NCBI GenBank assembly: GCA_049999805.1
Contig: JBNGIO010006178.1
Span: forward strand, 24,665-49,239
Length of the DNA stretch: 24,575 nucleotides
Direction: 5' to 3'
DNA from: Folioceros fuciformis
Taxonomy: Eukaryota > Anthocerotophyta > Anthocerotopsida > Anthocerotales
The translations under genes and the position numbers were made by a program. The notes beneath the pieces were generated by a model. That model saw nothing but the letters and a program-made list of their open reading frames with translations. It had not been told where the DNA came from and did not search any database. Position 1 is the first letter of the stretch, and every line of letters begins with the position of its first letter. Below are positions 1 to 10,106 of the stretch, piece by piece.

Positions 1-986
1 CTCTTCCTCTCCTCGTATTCTATGCAAAGCGCTTATATCTCCCTCAATCTCCCACTCTCTTGCCTTGCTTTGCCCCTTACCTTGCCATGCAGAGCTTAAG
101 TCCACCTCCCGTTTCCATTTCCGTTACTCGCTACTTTCAAGATGCTCCTCTCCATTCTTCTTAGCCATGCAAAGAAAACCAACCCTCCCTCCCTTCGTCT
201 TCCAAAGAATGTGGTTAGCTCTTTACCTACCTCCCCTTCTTTCACATCCTCGGTCTTGTCTTGCCTCCCGACACCTCGAGTGCATCATAATCCAATCTCA
301 ACTTCACATCCATATTTAGATCTCGTAACTTAAACATTACCTAAAGATATGCACCCTCCTACTATCATAGTATACAATCAACTCAATAATCAAACATGAT
401 CGATTTTAAATTCGCCCAATCTTAGTTCATATGCATCATGCCACCGCAAATCAAATCTTTACTATCAAATGTCAAGTCTCGTGGAGTACTTCAAATTCAC
501 TCACCTATCACTTTACTTCTTGTTGCACGCCATCTTCCTACCACTTGAACAAGATCATGTATCAAATAAGCAAATCTTAACTTCATATTGTAAAGTCGAA
601 CATAACAAATATTCGATGGGGTATCCGTATCGTACAATCTACCCAACCAACCAAGAAGCAATCAAGTGACTAACCTTCATCTATCTTTGACAATGACGCA
701 TCTTCATTTTCATTGATGTCTACCTTTGCATACACAACTACTGATCAAACTTGTATCCATGTCTACATAATTGTATGTATCATCTAGTTCAAGCCTATTC
801 TAGTTCAAAATAATTATGCACCTCATTCACTTGTTGTTCATGGTAAATTGCGTTGTTCCCCATTGTTTTGGTGTAGATGATATAGACATTATTTTAACAA
901 ATTATTATTACTTCCAATAAAAAAATTTAGACAGCAAGATATCTTTAAAACTAGTCATATGTTTTGTGTGTTTCACATGCAGCTTT

Positions 987-1045
987 TAAAAGAAAAAGAA
1001 AAAAAAAATGAAGAAGAAGAAGAAGAAGAAGGAGGAGGAGGAGGA
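987..1045. repeat. A-rich tract followed by GAA then GGA microsatellite
   Basis: An A-rich run (about 987-1008) passes into seven GAA-type triplets (1010-1030) and then five GGA triplets (1031-1045). The Glu/Gly-rich or Phe/Ser-rich open frames across it come from the repeat and are not genes. Confidence 0.9.
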
Positions 1046-2208
1046 ATTAGTCAAAGTCAACCAAAATTGGCTCCTGAAAATTTGGGAAAAATAAAATATA
1101 AATTTTTGTGTTGTAAGATTTTTCTTGACAAGTACAAAACATGAAATGGAAAGAAACCATGATATATGCTTTGCATATCTACATCGTAGAGCCACAATAT
1201 TCCTCATCCTATGTACATGCATATTTTTGTAAATTTGTTGTTTTTCTCATGTTATGCATTGGAAAAAAAAAAACAGGTTTGGAGAGATGTATATGGCCAC
1301 TGGATATTAGGCACACTACAAGACAAAACACAAAATAATGTGGAATAATGTCCTGCTGCTTTTCGGATTTTACAGGGTAGTACTCCATGGGTGAGCAAGA
1401 GCAAGGTAAGGAGGGAGGAGGTAAATGTCAGAGAGGGAGTTACACGAAAAAGAGAGAGAAGAATTACGTCGGACAATGGCCTCCACCACTCACGGGCTGG
1501 ATCTTAATATCTCAACCATATGCAACTTTAATTTTTTATACGTTGCTTTAAAGAGACAAAAGAGAAAGCGGCATGTGGGGAGCATAATTTTAGCAAAAGC
1601 TCGGAGGCGTTGTGTGGTTACGTACAGCATGCTGTTGTTGCTCGGGGAAAGTAATGTGTGTAGCGTACCAGGCGTGCATAAGAACGATAAGGAGAAGACA
1701 AAAAAGGGGGCGAGGCGAGTGAGATAAAGCACAAGCACAAGCAGCTTTGTACAAAGCACAAAGCTCACGACAAGGTTGACTAAGTGCGTTCCGCGCGGTG
1801 GCGGGGGTCTTGAAAATTGGCGGAATGGCGTGGGCCGCCAAACAGGCGACACATCAAATCCTTGCTCCACAGCCGAGTTCCGCGTGGTGATGAGACGTAT
1901 CATTCAGTGCGTCTTGTCGGAAATCTCTTGTTGCATTTCATTGGTAGGTGAGGTTCAAGAGAGTCAGCTGGAGACGCATTCAATGGCCTCCGTGCCATCC
2001 ATCATCACCGTTCCCGCTTCCGATTTATGGCGGGCTCGCTGGCTCGCAGCTGGCTAGCGGCACCTAGTCTTATATGGCCTGCCTAGCAACCTACAATACC
2101 TAGGTATCTAGCCAGCAACCGGGGGCCAGCGAAGCTAGAGATACATTCATACATGGTTAGCTAGCCGCGAGTATCTTCCCTCAAGGAGAAGGAGGAGCAA
2201 GGAACAAC

Positions 2209-2230
2209 GGGGATGGGGACGGGCACTGGG
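2209..2230 (+). other. G-quadruplex-type motif
   Basis: Four runs of three or four G are separated by loops of 2, 2 and 4 bases (GGGG-AT-GGGG-AC-GGG-CACT-GGG). This satisfies the usual G3+N1-7 pattern, and more GGG runs follow to about 2250. Whether it folds, and whether it belongs to a transcribed region, cannot be told from the sequence. Confidence 0.6.
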
Positions 2231-3045
2231 ACGGAGGACGGGAACACGGGACGAGGCAATCAAGCCTGCTGCGAGCCGTGCTTTGCTTTGGCCGTTTGTG
2301 ATGAGACAGCCCAACACCTCGCCTCATCAGTCTCCTTCTCCCTCCCTCTCGCTAGGGTTAGCCCAGCGCGACGCTCGATGAGAGAGTGGAGTCGTGTCCA
2401 AACGACGAGACGACTCCTTTCGTTGCGCTTCTCGACTTTTATGATGAGGCGCGGGCGCAGGGGCCGCAGGCGCGTAGCGCCGAGGGCCCAGACTGGGCAC
2501 CAACCAGCAGCTCGTGGTCACAAGGCCGTAGGGGCAGGGGTACTGGACGGGTACGCTCGTCCACGATTGTGATTGCAACCTTTCCTTTCCCGCTTTAGGT
2601 GTAGAGTTCTATTCCTGCTTTCCCACCAACATCCAGGCACATGCGAGGGACGCACAGCCATCAGTCGCAAATCATTTGTCCATTATGGGCTGCGCATTCC
2701 AAAGCCCTTCCCGATCCAAAGGTTGCTGTCACATGCACCGGGTGGCTGTTGCTTTGGACAGATTCCGACACTCTCACACAGGCCCCTGCCAGGCCAGGCC
2801 AGACCAGCCCAGTCCAGGACGTTTGTTGTTATGCCCATTCATTCCCTCGCGCTCCTGTCATACAGCTAAGCCCTGTACATACATTTCACGACTCTGCTTC
2901 ACTGCTACTGCTCTTGGCATACGGGTTCAGCAGCTCTCCCACACGCATGGCGTCAGTGGAATCAGAGGTCTCCATCAACATCCAGTCTTCCACAATGCCC
3001 TGAAATCCAACCGTCACAGGCTTAGCCCAAATCACCGTGTCACCA

Positions 3046-4958
3046 TTATCCCTGCTTTTCTTTGTCTCCATTCCCTTTTGAGATCAAACTACTTCCCTTC
3101 TTTACATTGCTTTACGTTACCTTGCCTCTCCTTAAGAGAGTTGGCTTGGCTCCAGTCATGTCGATCACTGTCGATGGGTCATCCACGCGGACACCTCCAT
3201 CTACCACGAAGTCCAAACCCTGGAAATAGATGCAATACTGTCGTTAGAAACCATACCTATACCTGCTTTTCTCCTCTCGACCACGGGGCTAGGGGCATGG
3301 GGCTTGGCCAACATCATGACGGAGAAGCAGAGCGACGGTCCTACCTCCCTCCCATTTGAAGGTCCATAGGTGTCGGCAATGATCACTGGATCTAGCATCC
3401 ACACATCATCGGAAGGCCGCCTTACACTGCGCGTATCATACCCCATGCCATGAGCAACAACCAGCTTCAGCTTCTTCCCCACAAGCATACCACAGCACAA
3501 GAATTCCATACGAGCCGCCTACCTCGTGCACAGGAGTGGCGCGTCCAGCTTGTCGAGGAGAGCTTGACAGATGACATCTGCGGGCATGCGCACCCCGACG
3601 CTCTTCCTGGGCGCACAGCTGATAGCTGCACTTCCACCGAAGGTCGTGCATTGCTTGGGCATCTCCTTGCTGGCTGGAAGGATGATGGTGTACTGTGCAC
3701 AGTGTTTCTTCAGATTAGCGTGCCTACCAGATGGACAGCACCAGGAGCAGGCATTTTCATCGCTTCACCATAAATGAGCAGCTCTGGAGCTAACCGGTCC
3801 AGGAAGGCATTGCTTAGCAGCACGAAACACATTCGTCTGCCCCTGACTGTTTCCACGAGGAAACCCAAGTGTGTAAGTATCGATGTCTTGAAATGACCGA
3901 CACAGGATGCTCAAGGGCTGCACAATCAACCAACCCGACAACTGTCGTGAAAATCTGTACCCCAACCTCCGTGCTCCATCTCAAAAAATCTTCACATGAA
4001 AATTCATGCTAGAGAAAACTCAGTACCTATCCCTCTTATACCATACCTTCTTGGGATCCATGTTCTTTACTCTGCAAAAGGAGCCGATCACAGGGGTCAG
4101 AAACAACAGAGACATGTTTGCTTGCACAAAGACATCCGCACCATCTCATTTTCATATTCATTCCACATTACGCAAACACACAAACAGATCCTACCTGTAC
4201 AGCCGATCTATTGATTCTCTGTTTTGAACATCACATACTATAGCATATCTGCGGAAAAAGGAAATTCATGTCTCAAGTCAGCAACCATCAGGTATGAGGA
4301 AGCAAATTCTCGAGTGGTGAGGATGGATACACTGTATCTGTTGGTATCACTCCAACGCCACCACCTTTGATGAGCTCTATCACAGGGTCCAGCTTCCAAG
4401 CATTAGATCCAGATGGATCGACTGTTACATACAGGAGCTGTGAAACCTAGAAAATCACAAGGATACAACAGTTTAGTTTGCGGCATGATAACAGTCAGAC
4501 AACCACTGTTTTCAGGAGTGAGCTTCGTCAACAGCCAAACAAACCTAGGACAAAGTCTGGGAACAGTCGCAACACGATCAGGTCACAAAATCCGCGCTCA
4601 AGCTATGACGAACATGTTGAATAGTCCAGAGTGCCAGGAACGCAAACCCAGTGCTGCGGGAATTTACCTTACGTGCAGCGCCTGCGTACTTCAGTCTCTT
4701 CGGGCTGCGCTTCACAACAGCCTCGACCTTCCAATCCGCCTTGCCTGTGCGGAAATCCTTATCCCACAGGCTCGAAACTCCATGGCCCCCGACCCAGGAT
4801 TGAAATTGAGAGAAGCCCGAACCCACTGCGGAGCTTCTCCGGAAAGCCAGACTGTCAGAACATACCAGGGAGGAGGAAAAGGGACTGGCAATGATACAAG
4901 GGCGACCAGAGGTCGAAGCGCAAGAAGGACGGGATTCCATCAAGTTGCTTGACGCCAT
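3046..4958 (-). CDS. Sua5/YciO/YrdC-family protein (YciO-like), predicted organelle-targeted; 9 exons
   Basis: Model: complement of 3046-3051, 3121-3219, 3345-3426, 3523-3692, 3795-3917, 4047-4071, 4195-4248, 4331-4446, 4668-4958, giving 321 aa. All junctions are GT-AG and keep frame. Residues 1 to about 60 are Ser-rich and start MASS, like a plastid/mitochondrial transit peptide. The YrdC-like domain runs from about 116 to 321: PTDT (132-135), KNMDPKKPLS (156-165), FPRG, YTIILPASKE (204-213), VGVRMP (235-240) and PSTVIDMTG (302-310). YrdC/Sua5 proteins make threonylcarbamoyl-AMP for tRNA t6A; YciO relatives share the fold, but their role is less settled, and KN at 156-157 replaces the KxR motif of true YrdC. 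The start at 4958 has a GCCATGGCG context; an in-frame ATG at 4994 would add 12 residues. The last exon codes only Gly-stop; if its 69-nt intron is retained the protein would end at TAA 3112-3114 instead. Confidence 0.88.
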
Positions 4959-5009
4959 GGCCAGCTGCCTGACCTGGCCTGTACAGAAAGCCATTGATGC
5001 TTGCAGCAC

Positions 5010-6127
5010 CTTGCTACCAACAATTTGAACCGGGTTCCTGTTAAAGCAGAGAGATCAGCTAGGAGATCAACACCATCTGCCCGCAGCATTTCACAGCCAA
5101 TTGAATGCCAATCCGAAGAATCTGGCTGAAAGATACCAACACATCGTAATCAGTATTCAATTTGCACGCAATGCATGGGCTGAAGCGTAAGGGACAAGCA
5201 ACAGCAGGAGGATGATGTTTTCCGTTCATTTTTCGCTTCTCTTTTCACAAGCAGGGTAATGGGATCTGACTGGACCAACTCTGCTTGATGTGATGTAATC
5301 TTGGTACTGCGAGAGATAATAGGGGGCCTGCTGTGCCTTCTTGATTGGATGATGGGGGGCAGGTGTCTGCCCCGATGTCAGGGACATAGAAGATAGAGCC
5401 ACGTTCAGGTAAAGCTGGTAGCTTGACAGGGTGGTCGATACCTGGTTGCCGGCCCCTCCGATTGGTGCGCACCAGCTTCCATGTTTGCGAGCCCAACGTA
5501 TCAGCAAGCTCAGGACATCCTGTGACATCGGATTGAGGTGGAAAAGCGACTCTTACTGCAGTCCGTGTCGCCTGATGAATGTCGACCTACAGTAGTGCAT
5601 TCACACCCATGCTCCCGGGATGGTCGCAGTCAAACAGATAGCTATACATCCGAGGATCGAGGAAAAGCCAGAGTTTGGCCGGCACCGCTGCCGCCGTTGG
5701 GTTGTGCGTGTCAGTTCAGTGTTTCCAGACCCAGACAAGCAAAACCATCGCTGCTCCAGGAGCCAACAAATAGAAAAGCACCAATCCATCGGACAGCCCA
5801 TCCGCTGGATACTTGAGAGAAAAGAACAGTTTGAGACAATGGAGAAGGTACATGCCAGATTCAGTGGGGAGGCTTGACATCATTCATTGCATGCCGCCAA
5901 TCCATGTCTAGACAACACTTCCTTGTATTCTATCCGTCAAGGTTCTCAAATTTTCCGAGTTGAAAATGTGAACTCTGTGATTCACGGAGAAGAAAATGTG
6001 AAGGAAACCACCACATCTGGTTCCTCAGTCAGACACGACAATATTCTGCACTGTTATCTAGGTAGATGCCACAAATACATAAACCTCTCCTGAAACCTGT
6101 GATCTGCTAATTTGGTAATTATACGGC
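5010..6127. other. Intergenic region between two minus-strand genes
   Basis: This 1.1-kb gap separates the stop of the pentapeptide-repeat gene (right) from the start of the YciO/YrdC-like gene (left). It should hold the 3' UTR of the first and the promoter and 5' UTR of the second. Minus-strand frames in 5226-5528 are open in two registers and look mildly protein-like, but I recognise no domain and could not chain them by splice sites. A 45-codon membrane-type ORF is listed separately. Confidence 0.45.
5716..5853 (-). CDS. Possible 45-aa single-span membrane peptide
   Basis: An ATG-initiated frame of 45 codons ends at TGA 5716-5718. The first ~14 residues are hydrophobic with two Lys, then comes a short polar stretch with two Asp (18 and 22), then a hydrophobic segment from about 23 to 43 (LVLFYLLAPGAAMVLLVWVW) ending WKH-stop. 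That is the shape of a small tail-anchored or single-span membrane protein. I do not recognise a family. It could also be the last exon of a longer gene, an upstream ORF in the 5' leader of the YciO/YrdC-like gene about 760 bp downstream, or chance. Confidence 0.25.
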   Translation of the reverse strand: MYLLHCLKLFFSLKYPADGLSDGLVLFYLLAPGAAMVLLVWVWKH

Positions 6128-7617
6128 TCATTTCAGTCCTGTGCCATCACAGAGTCCAGTTGAATTGTCACAGAAACCGTTCTTGTCCAGCAACAACGGT
6201 GCAGGGGCACTCAGCTCGGGGGCAGATGGAGTGCCGTAAGCATTTCGACGAGCATTGCCGCACCCCAGGCTTTTTCTTGTGCTCATGCCTGTCACGGGGT
6301 TCGTTCCACTAGCATATTTGCAGAGTGCCTGGCACCATCCGAGACAGACAGAACCCACCATCTCAGTGAGTTTCACAAAGCTCCTCAACAAATCCATCCA
6401 TACTTCACACTATACCTGCTTTTGAGGAAGATCCAAAACGGCGTCGCTAAAGTCAGCGCCATCGATTTTCGCAAGTCCTAAATCGCTTCGAGTCAAAACT
6501 GCCCTGACAAGAAGAGCATTGGTCAGGTCCGCTTCATTGAGCACCTACACATCACAGGCTGAGGGGATGAGTTAGTGTGGATAACCACAAGATCTGGAAA
6601 ATCATCCTCCCTACAGCATTGGTGGTCACAAGGCTCAGTCCAGTTGTAACTGACGCTATAGCACCTACCGATCGGTCGATCAATGTGTCACTCAAATCCG
6701 CACCTGCATTGGAAGATATGGCCGCGGTCAATCTTGCAGGCGTGTAAGAAAACGGGTATGCATATGGCAATCTTCTGCAAATTGAATCTGCTTAGCAACA
6801 CAACAGGACAGTAGGATCTTTCCCTTACCCTGAAAGTTTGTCTTGAAGGCGACAATCTTCTCTAGGTAGGCTCCATTGAACGTGCACCCGCTGAAATCCG
6901 CTTCCCTCATGTCTGCTGATGTGAAATTGGCTCTCCTGAGACATCACCTACCGGTACCGTAAAATTGTTGTCCACAAGCCGTATTCCTACTTGGAGAGTA
7001 TGGCACATTCTGCAGGAAAGGACCGGTCACCTGAAGTTTTCGTTGGCATGATTGGTCTTCCTGCAACAACAAAAAAAGAGGACTCACCATGCAGTCTCGA
7101 AGCACAAAACCAATGCCATGGTCGGCAGAGATCCTTCCGACAAACTTGAATGGCCACGCTGACACAACACGATAATGAGAGAGCACCTTAAGTCAGCAGA
7201 ACCATATTGCGCGGCAGATCCGATACCGAATTCCCCTCGAGTGCCTTCCTCGTATTTATTCAAAGCAGCTCCGGCTTGCAAATCTGTGCCGATGACTACT
7301 ACAGCGACAGCAGCAGCGATGACTTTCTTCCATGCGTTGGTGTCTGCATCCACTCTTCACCAATGCTGGCCATTACACTTCCCATCCAAATTCTCCTTGC
7401 GAGCAAAAATCACGAGCAACTCGCCACTCAAAAAAAATCGATCACACTCACCTGCGGTGTCCGCGCCGCATTGCCGATCCTCCTCACTCCATGACGAGCA
7501 TGGCACACGGTAAGAGCACGATGCCGCAGAAATTCTGCATGAGACCGCATTGGACCGCAAATTCGCTGTGCAGGACGCCGGCTTGAAACCTGGCACCGTC
7601 TTGAAGCACAGCGCCAT
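6128..7617 (-). CDS. Thylakoid lumenal pentapeptide-repeat protein (TL20.3/TL15-like); 7 exons
   Basis: Model: complement of 6128-6328, 6416-6544, 6669-6703, 6829-6935, 7031-7060, 7187-7343, 7452-7617, giving 274 aa with all introns GT-AG. Residues 1 to about 58 resemble a chloroplast transit peptide. A lumen-targeting hydrophobic core (63-74) ends in an AGA cleavage site near residue 81, so the mature protein would be about 193 aa, nearer the 20-kDa than the 15-kDa lumenal type. Conserved GEFGIGSAAQ precedes pentapeptide repeats of A(D/N)(L/F)xx type at about 108-205, such as ANFTSADMREADFSG and ADLSDTL. A C-terminal domain follows with KYASGTNPVTG, RKSLGCGNARRNAYG and four Cys able to form disulfides. 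KK rather than RR precedes the hydrophobic core, so Tat targeting is not obvious. Plant homologues lie in the thylakoid lumen; their function is poorly known. An in-frame extension reaches 7737, but the ATG at 7617 gives a typical transit peptide. Confidence 0.92.
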
Positions 7618-8841
7618 CGAGCTCAACTGCTGGCTGGGAGGACTACGGAATGGATGCGAAAAGTAGAGGCTAAGACCGGGACACAGATTTGGATGACCTG
7701 CAGAACGGATAGGGACCCCAGGGCTAAAGATATCCAAAAGTAGCCTGAGGACACAGGAGCTATGCTATGGATGAGGATTTAACACGTTTGTGCAGCATCG
7801 GGATGGCCCACTGCGACACTTGCGCGGCTTTACGAGCAGCCGCGATTGCAGGCATCCTGGTCTTGTGGGAACATCGTGATTACAGAACTTAACGGTGATT
7901 CGACTCCTCAACGTGCCGAGAGTTTTGGACGGGTGAGAATCGAATCAGAAAGCGACAACAGCCAGAATGCGCAAGTCTTCACAGTACTCACCAAGCGTAT
8001 GTGAAGGTCACTGAACGCCCAAATCTGTGTCTCTCGACTGTGCCCAAATCTTTATCTCTCGACCATGCCCAAATATGTATCTGTCGACCATGCCCAAATA
8101 TGTATCTCTCGACTCCTAGCCGTGTGCAATGGCTTCTGTTGCGATTGTCAAGCAGACAAGCCAACGAAGTGTTGAACGCTGCGCACACAGCTACTCTGCT
8201 GTAGATGAAGAAGTACACCTAGGAGATTGCAAACCGGTTGGAGCAGATTAAGGGGAGCAGCGGGTCTGAAACTTCCTGACCGCCAAGCTTAAGGTCCTCT
8301 GCAGTCCTGTAGGCACTGCAGTTGGCCCATGAAGCCATCTCGTACATTTGACGAAATAAGGATTCCTTCCACCTTCCGACGGGCTTGGCTACAGCCCGTT
8401 TCTTCGTGCATTGTTCCCTGTAAAGAAGACCAAATTCCGGCATAGGTGACACTGCGTAAGGTCCCCTGTCTTCATAGCTTCCTGGACGTATTTGGGCTGC
8501 TAAGGGTGAAGCTCATGCTGTTGTGCGTGCTCATGTTTCGTCTAATTCAAGGAAGGCAACCCAAGAAAAACAAAATCCACGGCATGCGGTACCTCCCGAA
8601 CATGTGTGGCTATGATCACTAATCGTGAAACTGGTGCGTTGCGACCCCCCAGATTCATACTTGCTTGTAGGTGTACAACCGAATATCAGACTCATCAGGA
8701 ACCCACCTCTCTTGTCGCCTTCTCACTGCTGGAGACAAAGGAGATGGTGTGGCAGTTCTTCTTGCCTCCGTATGTTTTACAAGCCTCATATGTGACGTGT
8801 TAACAGCATAGTGAGTGAGAGATGTTTTAACCCGGAGCGAA
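7618..8841. other. Intergenic region upstream of the pentapeptide-repeat gene
   Basis: Besides the 25-bp tandem repeat at 8016-8115, I see only short open frames. A minus-strand frame at 8219-8452 (77 codons, containing YEMASWANCSAY and AEDLKLGGQ) looks somewhat protein-like, but it matches no family I know and has no clear partner exon. The promoter of the pentapeptide-repeat gene should lie just right of 7617; I could not pick out a convincing TATA box. Confidence 0.4.
8016..8115. repeat. 25-bp tandem repeat, four copies
   Basis: Four adjacent 25-bp units occupy 8016-8040, 8041-8065, 8066-8090 and 8091-8115. Each starts (T/C)GCCCAAAT, has TCT or TGT near the middle and carries TCGAC near its end. 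Units differ from neighbours at only a few positions, mainly in the ATCTGTG/ATCTTTA/ATATGTA part. Because 25 is not a multiple of 3, a translated repeat changes frame each unit, so the small open frames across it are unlikely to be a selected repeat protein. Confidence 0.95.
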
Positions 8842-10106
8842 ATGGATGGCCGCTGCAAGCTCAAAAGCTTCATTGCCCTGCTTACTGCTCTTGTGTTAAT
8901 ACTGTTTAACAGTGCCTTAACATCGTGCGAGAGTGAAGGAACCAATGTCGTCTTCCAGTTGGCTCAAAGAGATGTTCCCAGCCTGGAGCAGGAGCTGCCG
9001 GTAGACTTGCTAGATGACCGCGTCTTGAAGCGCATGCCATTGGGATCTGAAGTAAATTTAGGTAGGGTGGGGCCGATTGTTGGGTGACTGTGCCTGTCAC
9101 TGTGTGAATACACAGCAAATTTAAAGGGCACCGCGAGCTAAAGATATCCAACCATGTGCACACAGTGAGTGAGTGGCAAGGCACAGGATCTGATGAGATT
9201 TATTAGCACGTTCATCATGGTCCACTACGCTCGTTCCGCGGTTAAGACAAAGTTGGAGAGGCCGGCTAATACACATACAGTATGTATGTAGTTGCAAGCA
9301 TCCTGCTTCCTGGGAACGTGAGGTGGTTTCGGAATCCCGAGCTAACTTACGATAAATGGAAAACAGGAGTACTGACGACACCTGCCAAGCACAGTCAAAC
9401 TTCCCCTGAAAATCGACTGGGCTGTGGATGACCGCTGCCATGCCTGAAAAGTATCTGTCATGTGCTTTTCTAGTTCTAAGAGTGTTTTGCGATTGTCTTG
9501 AGCATGTCAGCAGACCAGCCCCTGAAACATGAGCAACACCATGCACGATGTCCACACAAAACCGACTCCAGATGACAGCAAAGCCGGAGATGATGAGCTG
9601 CCGGGTGTAGGAGCTGGAACTGGAGAATCCCCGTCCAAGGCATTGGATGCTGCAACATTTCCCACACAGCCCATATACAGGTGAGAAGGGCCAAACAAGC
9701 GAAACACACTGCCCGTTTCTTCTGCTGCCTGGACACATCAGTTGATGGGGATGGCAGGCAGTACTATGAAAGCCTGATAACTGAAGGGGCATGCATCAGA
9801 CAGTGCAAGGGAGCAGATTACCTAGGTCCGGTCAAAATGTTCACTGTTAGTTTCAAGACCGAGGCTCCCAAGTGTTCTTCACATGTCAAGAAAGCACCCC
9901 AAGTCGACACAAGCTTTGAAGGTGCATCATCAGCTTCCAATTGGCTAGGATCAAACGCTAGCCAGGAGAAAATGGAGGATGATCACAGGATGCAAGCACA
10001 TGACACACCACAGAACCAAGAACCAGAGAGCGACAGCAGTTGGGTGAGCGGAACATGGAAGAACGCAATACCTGTTTTGGACAGCGTCCACTGGGGATCG
10101 TCGTAG
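8842..10106 (+). CDS. Tentative two-exon secreted protein gene, no known family
   Basis: The first exon would be 8842-9061. Its ATG starts a good signal peptide: a basic n-region (MDGRCKLKS), a hydrophobic core at about 10-22, and a polar region after NSALTSC. It ends at a TTTAG|GTAGGG donor in phase 1. The phase-compatible acceptor ACATCAG before 9742 opens 9742-10106, giving 194 aa in all; the second part is polar and Cys-containing (YYESLITEGACIRQCKGADY), ending at TAG 10104-10106. I recognise no domain. The 680-bp intron and the antisense overlap with the chitinase intron and both its coding exons weaken the model. The signal-peptide exon is the better-supported half. Confidence 0.25.

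Larger units (their letters stand above)
1..2880. other. Intergenic region, no gene recognised
   Basis: The first ~1.7 kb is AT-rich or pyrimidine-rich with only short, composition-driven open frames on both strands. From about 1.75 kb the GC content rises, and open frames there (for example 2213-2572 plus) are Arg/Gly-rich and overlap equally open frames on the other strand, which points to composition rather than coding. A perfect 14-bp palindrome, GCTTTGTACAAAGC, lies at 1744-1757. The 3' end of the YciO/YrdC-like gene comes in from the right on the minus strand, so the last few hundred bases may include its 3' UTR. I see no RNA gene and no recognisable transposon protein here. Confidence 0.5.

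Noticed and set aside
2213-2598. Plus-strand frames in the GC-rich stretch left of the YciO/YrdC-like gene
   Set aside because: Low-complexity Gly/Thr/Arg content and equally long antisense frame; no domain, signal or splice structure to support a gene.
4413-4952. 179-codon plus-strand frame over the first exons of the YciO/YrdC-like gene
   Set aside because: It is antisense to clearly conserved exons and spans an intron; no protein features of its own.
8016-8115. Regular repeats considered as a CRISPR array
   Set aside because: The 25-bp units are directly adjacent with no unique spacers, in a plant genome and without cas genes; it is a tandem repeat.
9121-9792. 223-codon minus-strand frame overlapping the chitinase second exon
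   Set aside because: It is in a different register from the exon that restores the conserved chitinase ending, is rich in Cys/His/Ser without pattern, and shows no domain; treated as a shadow.
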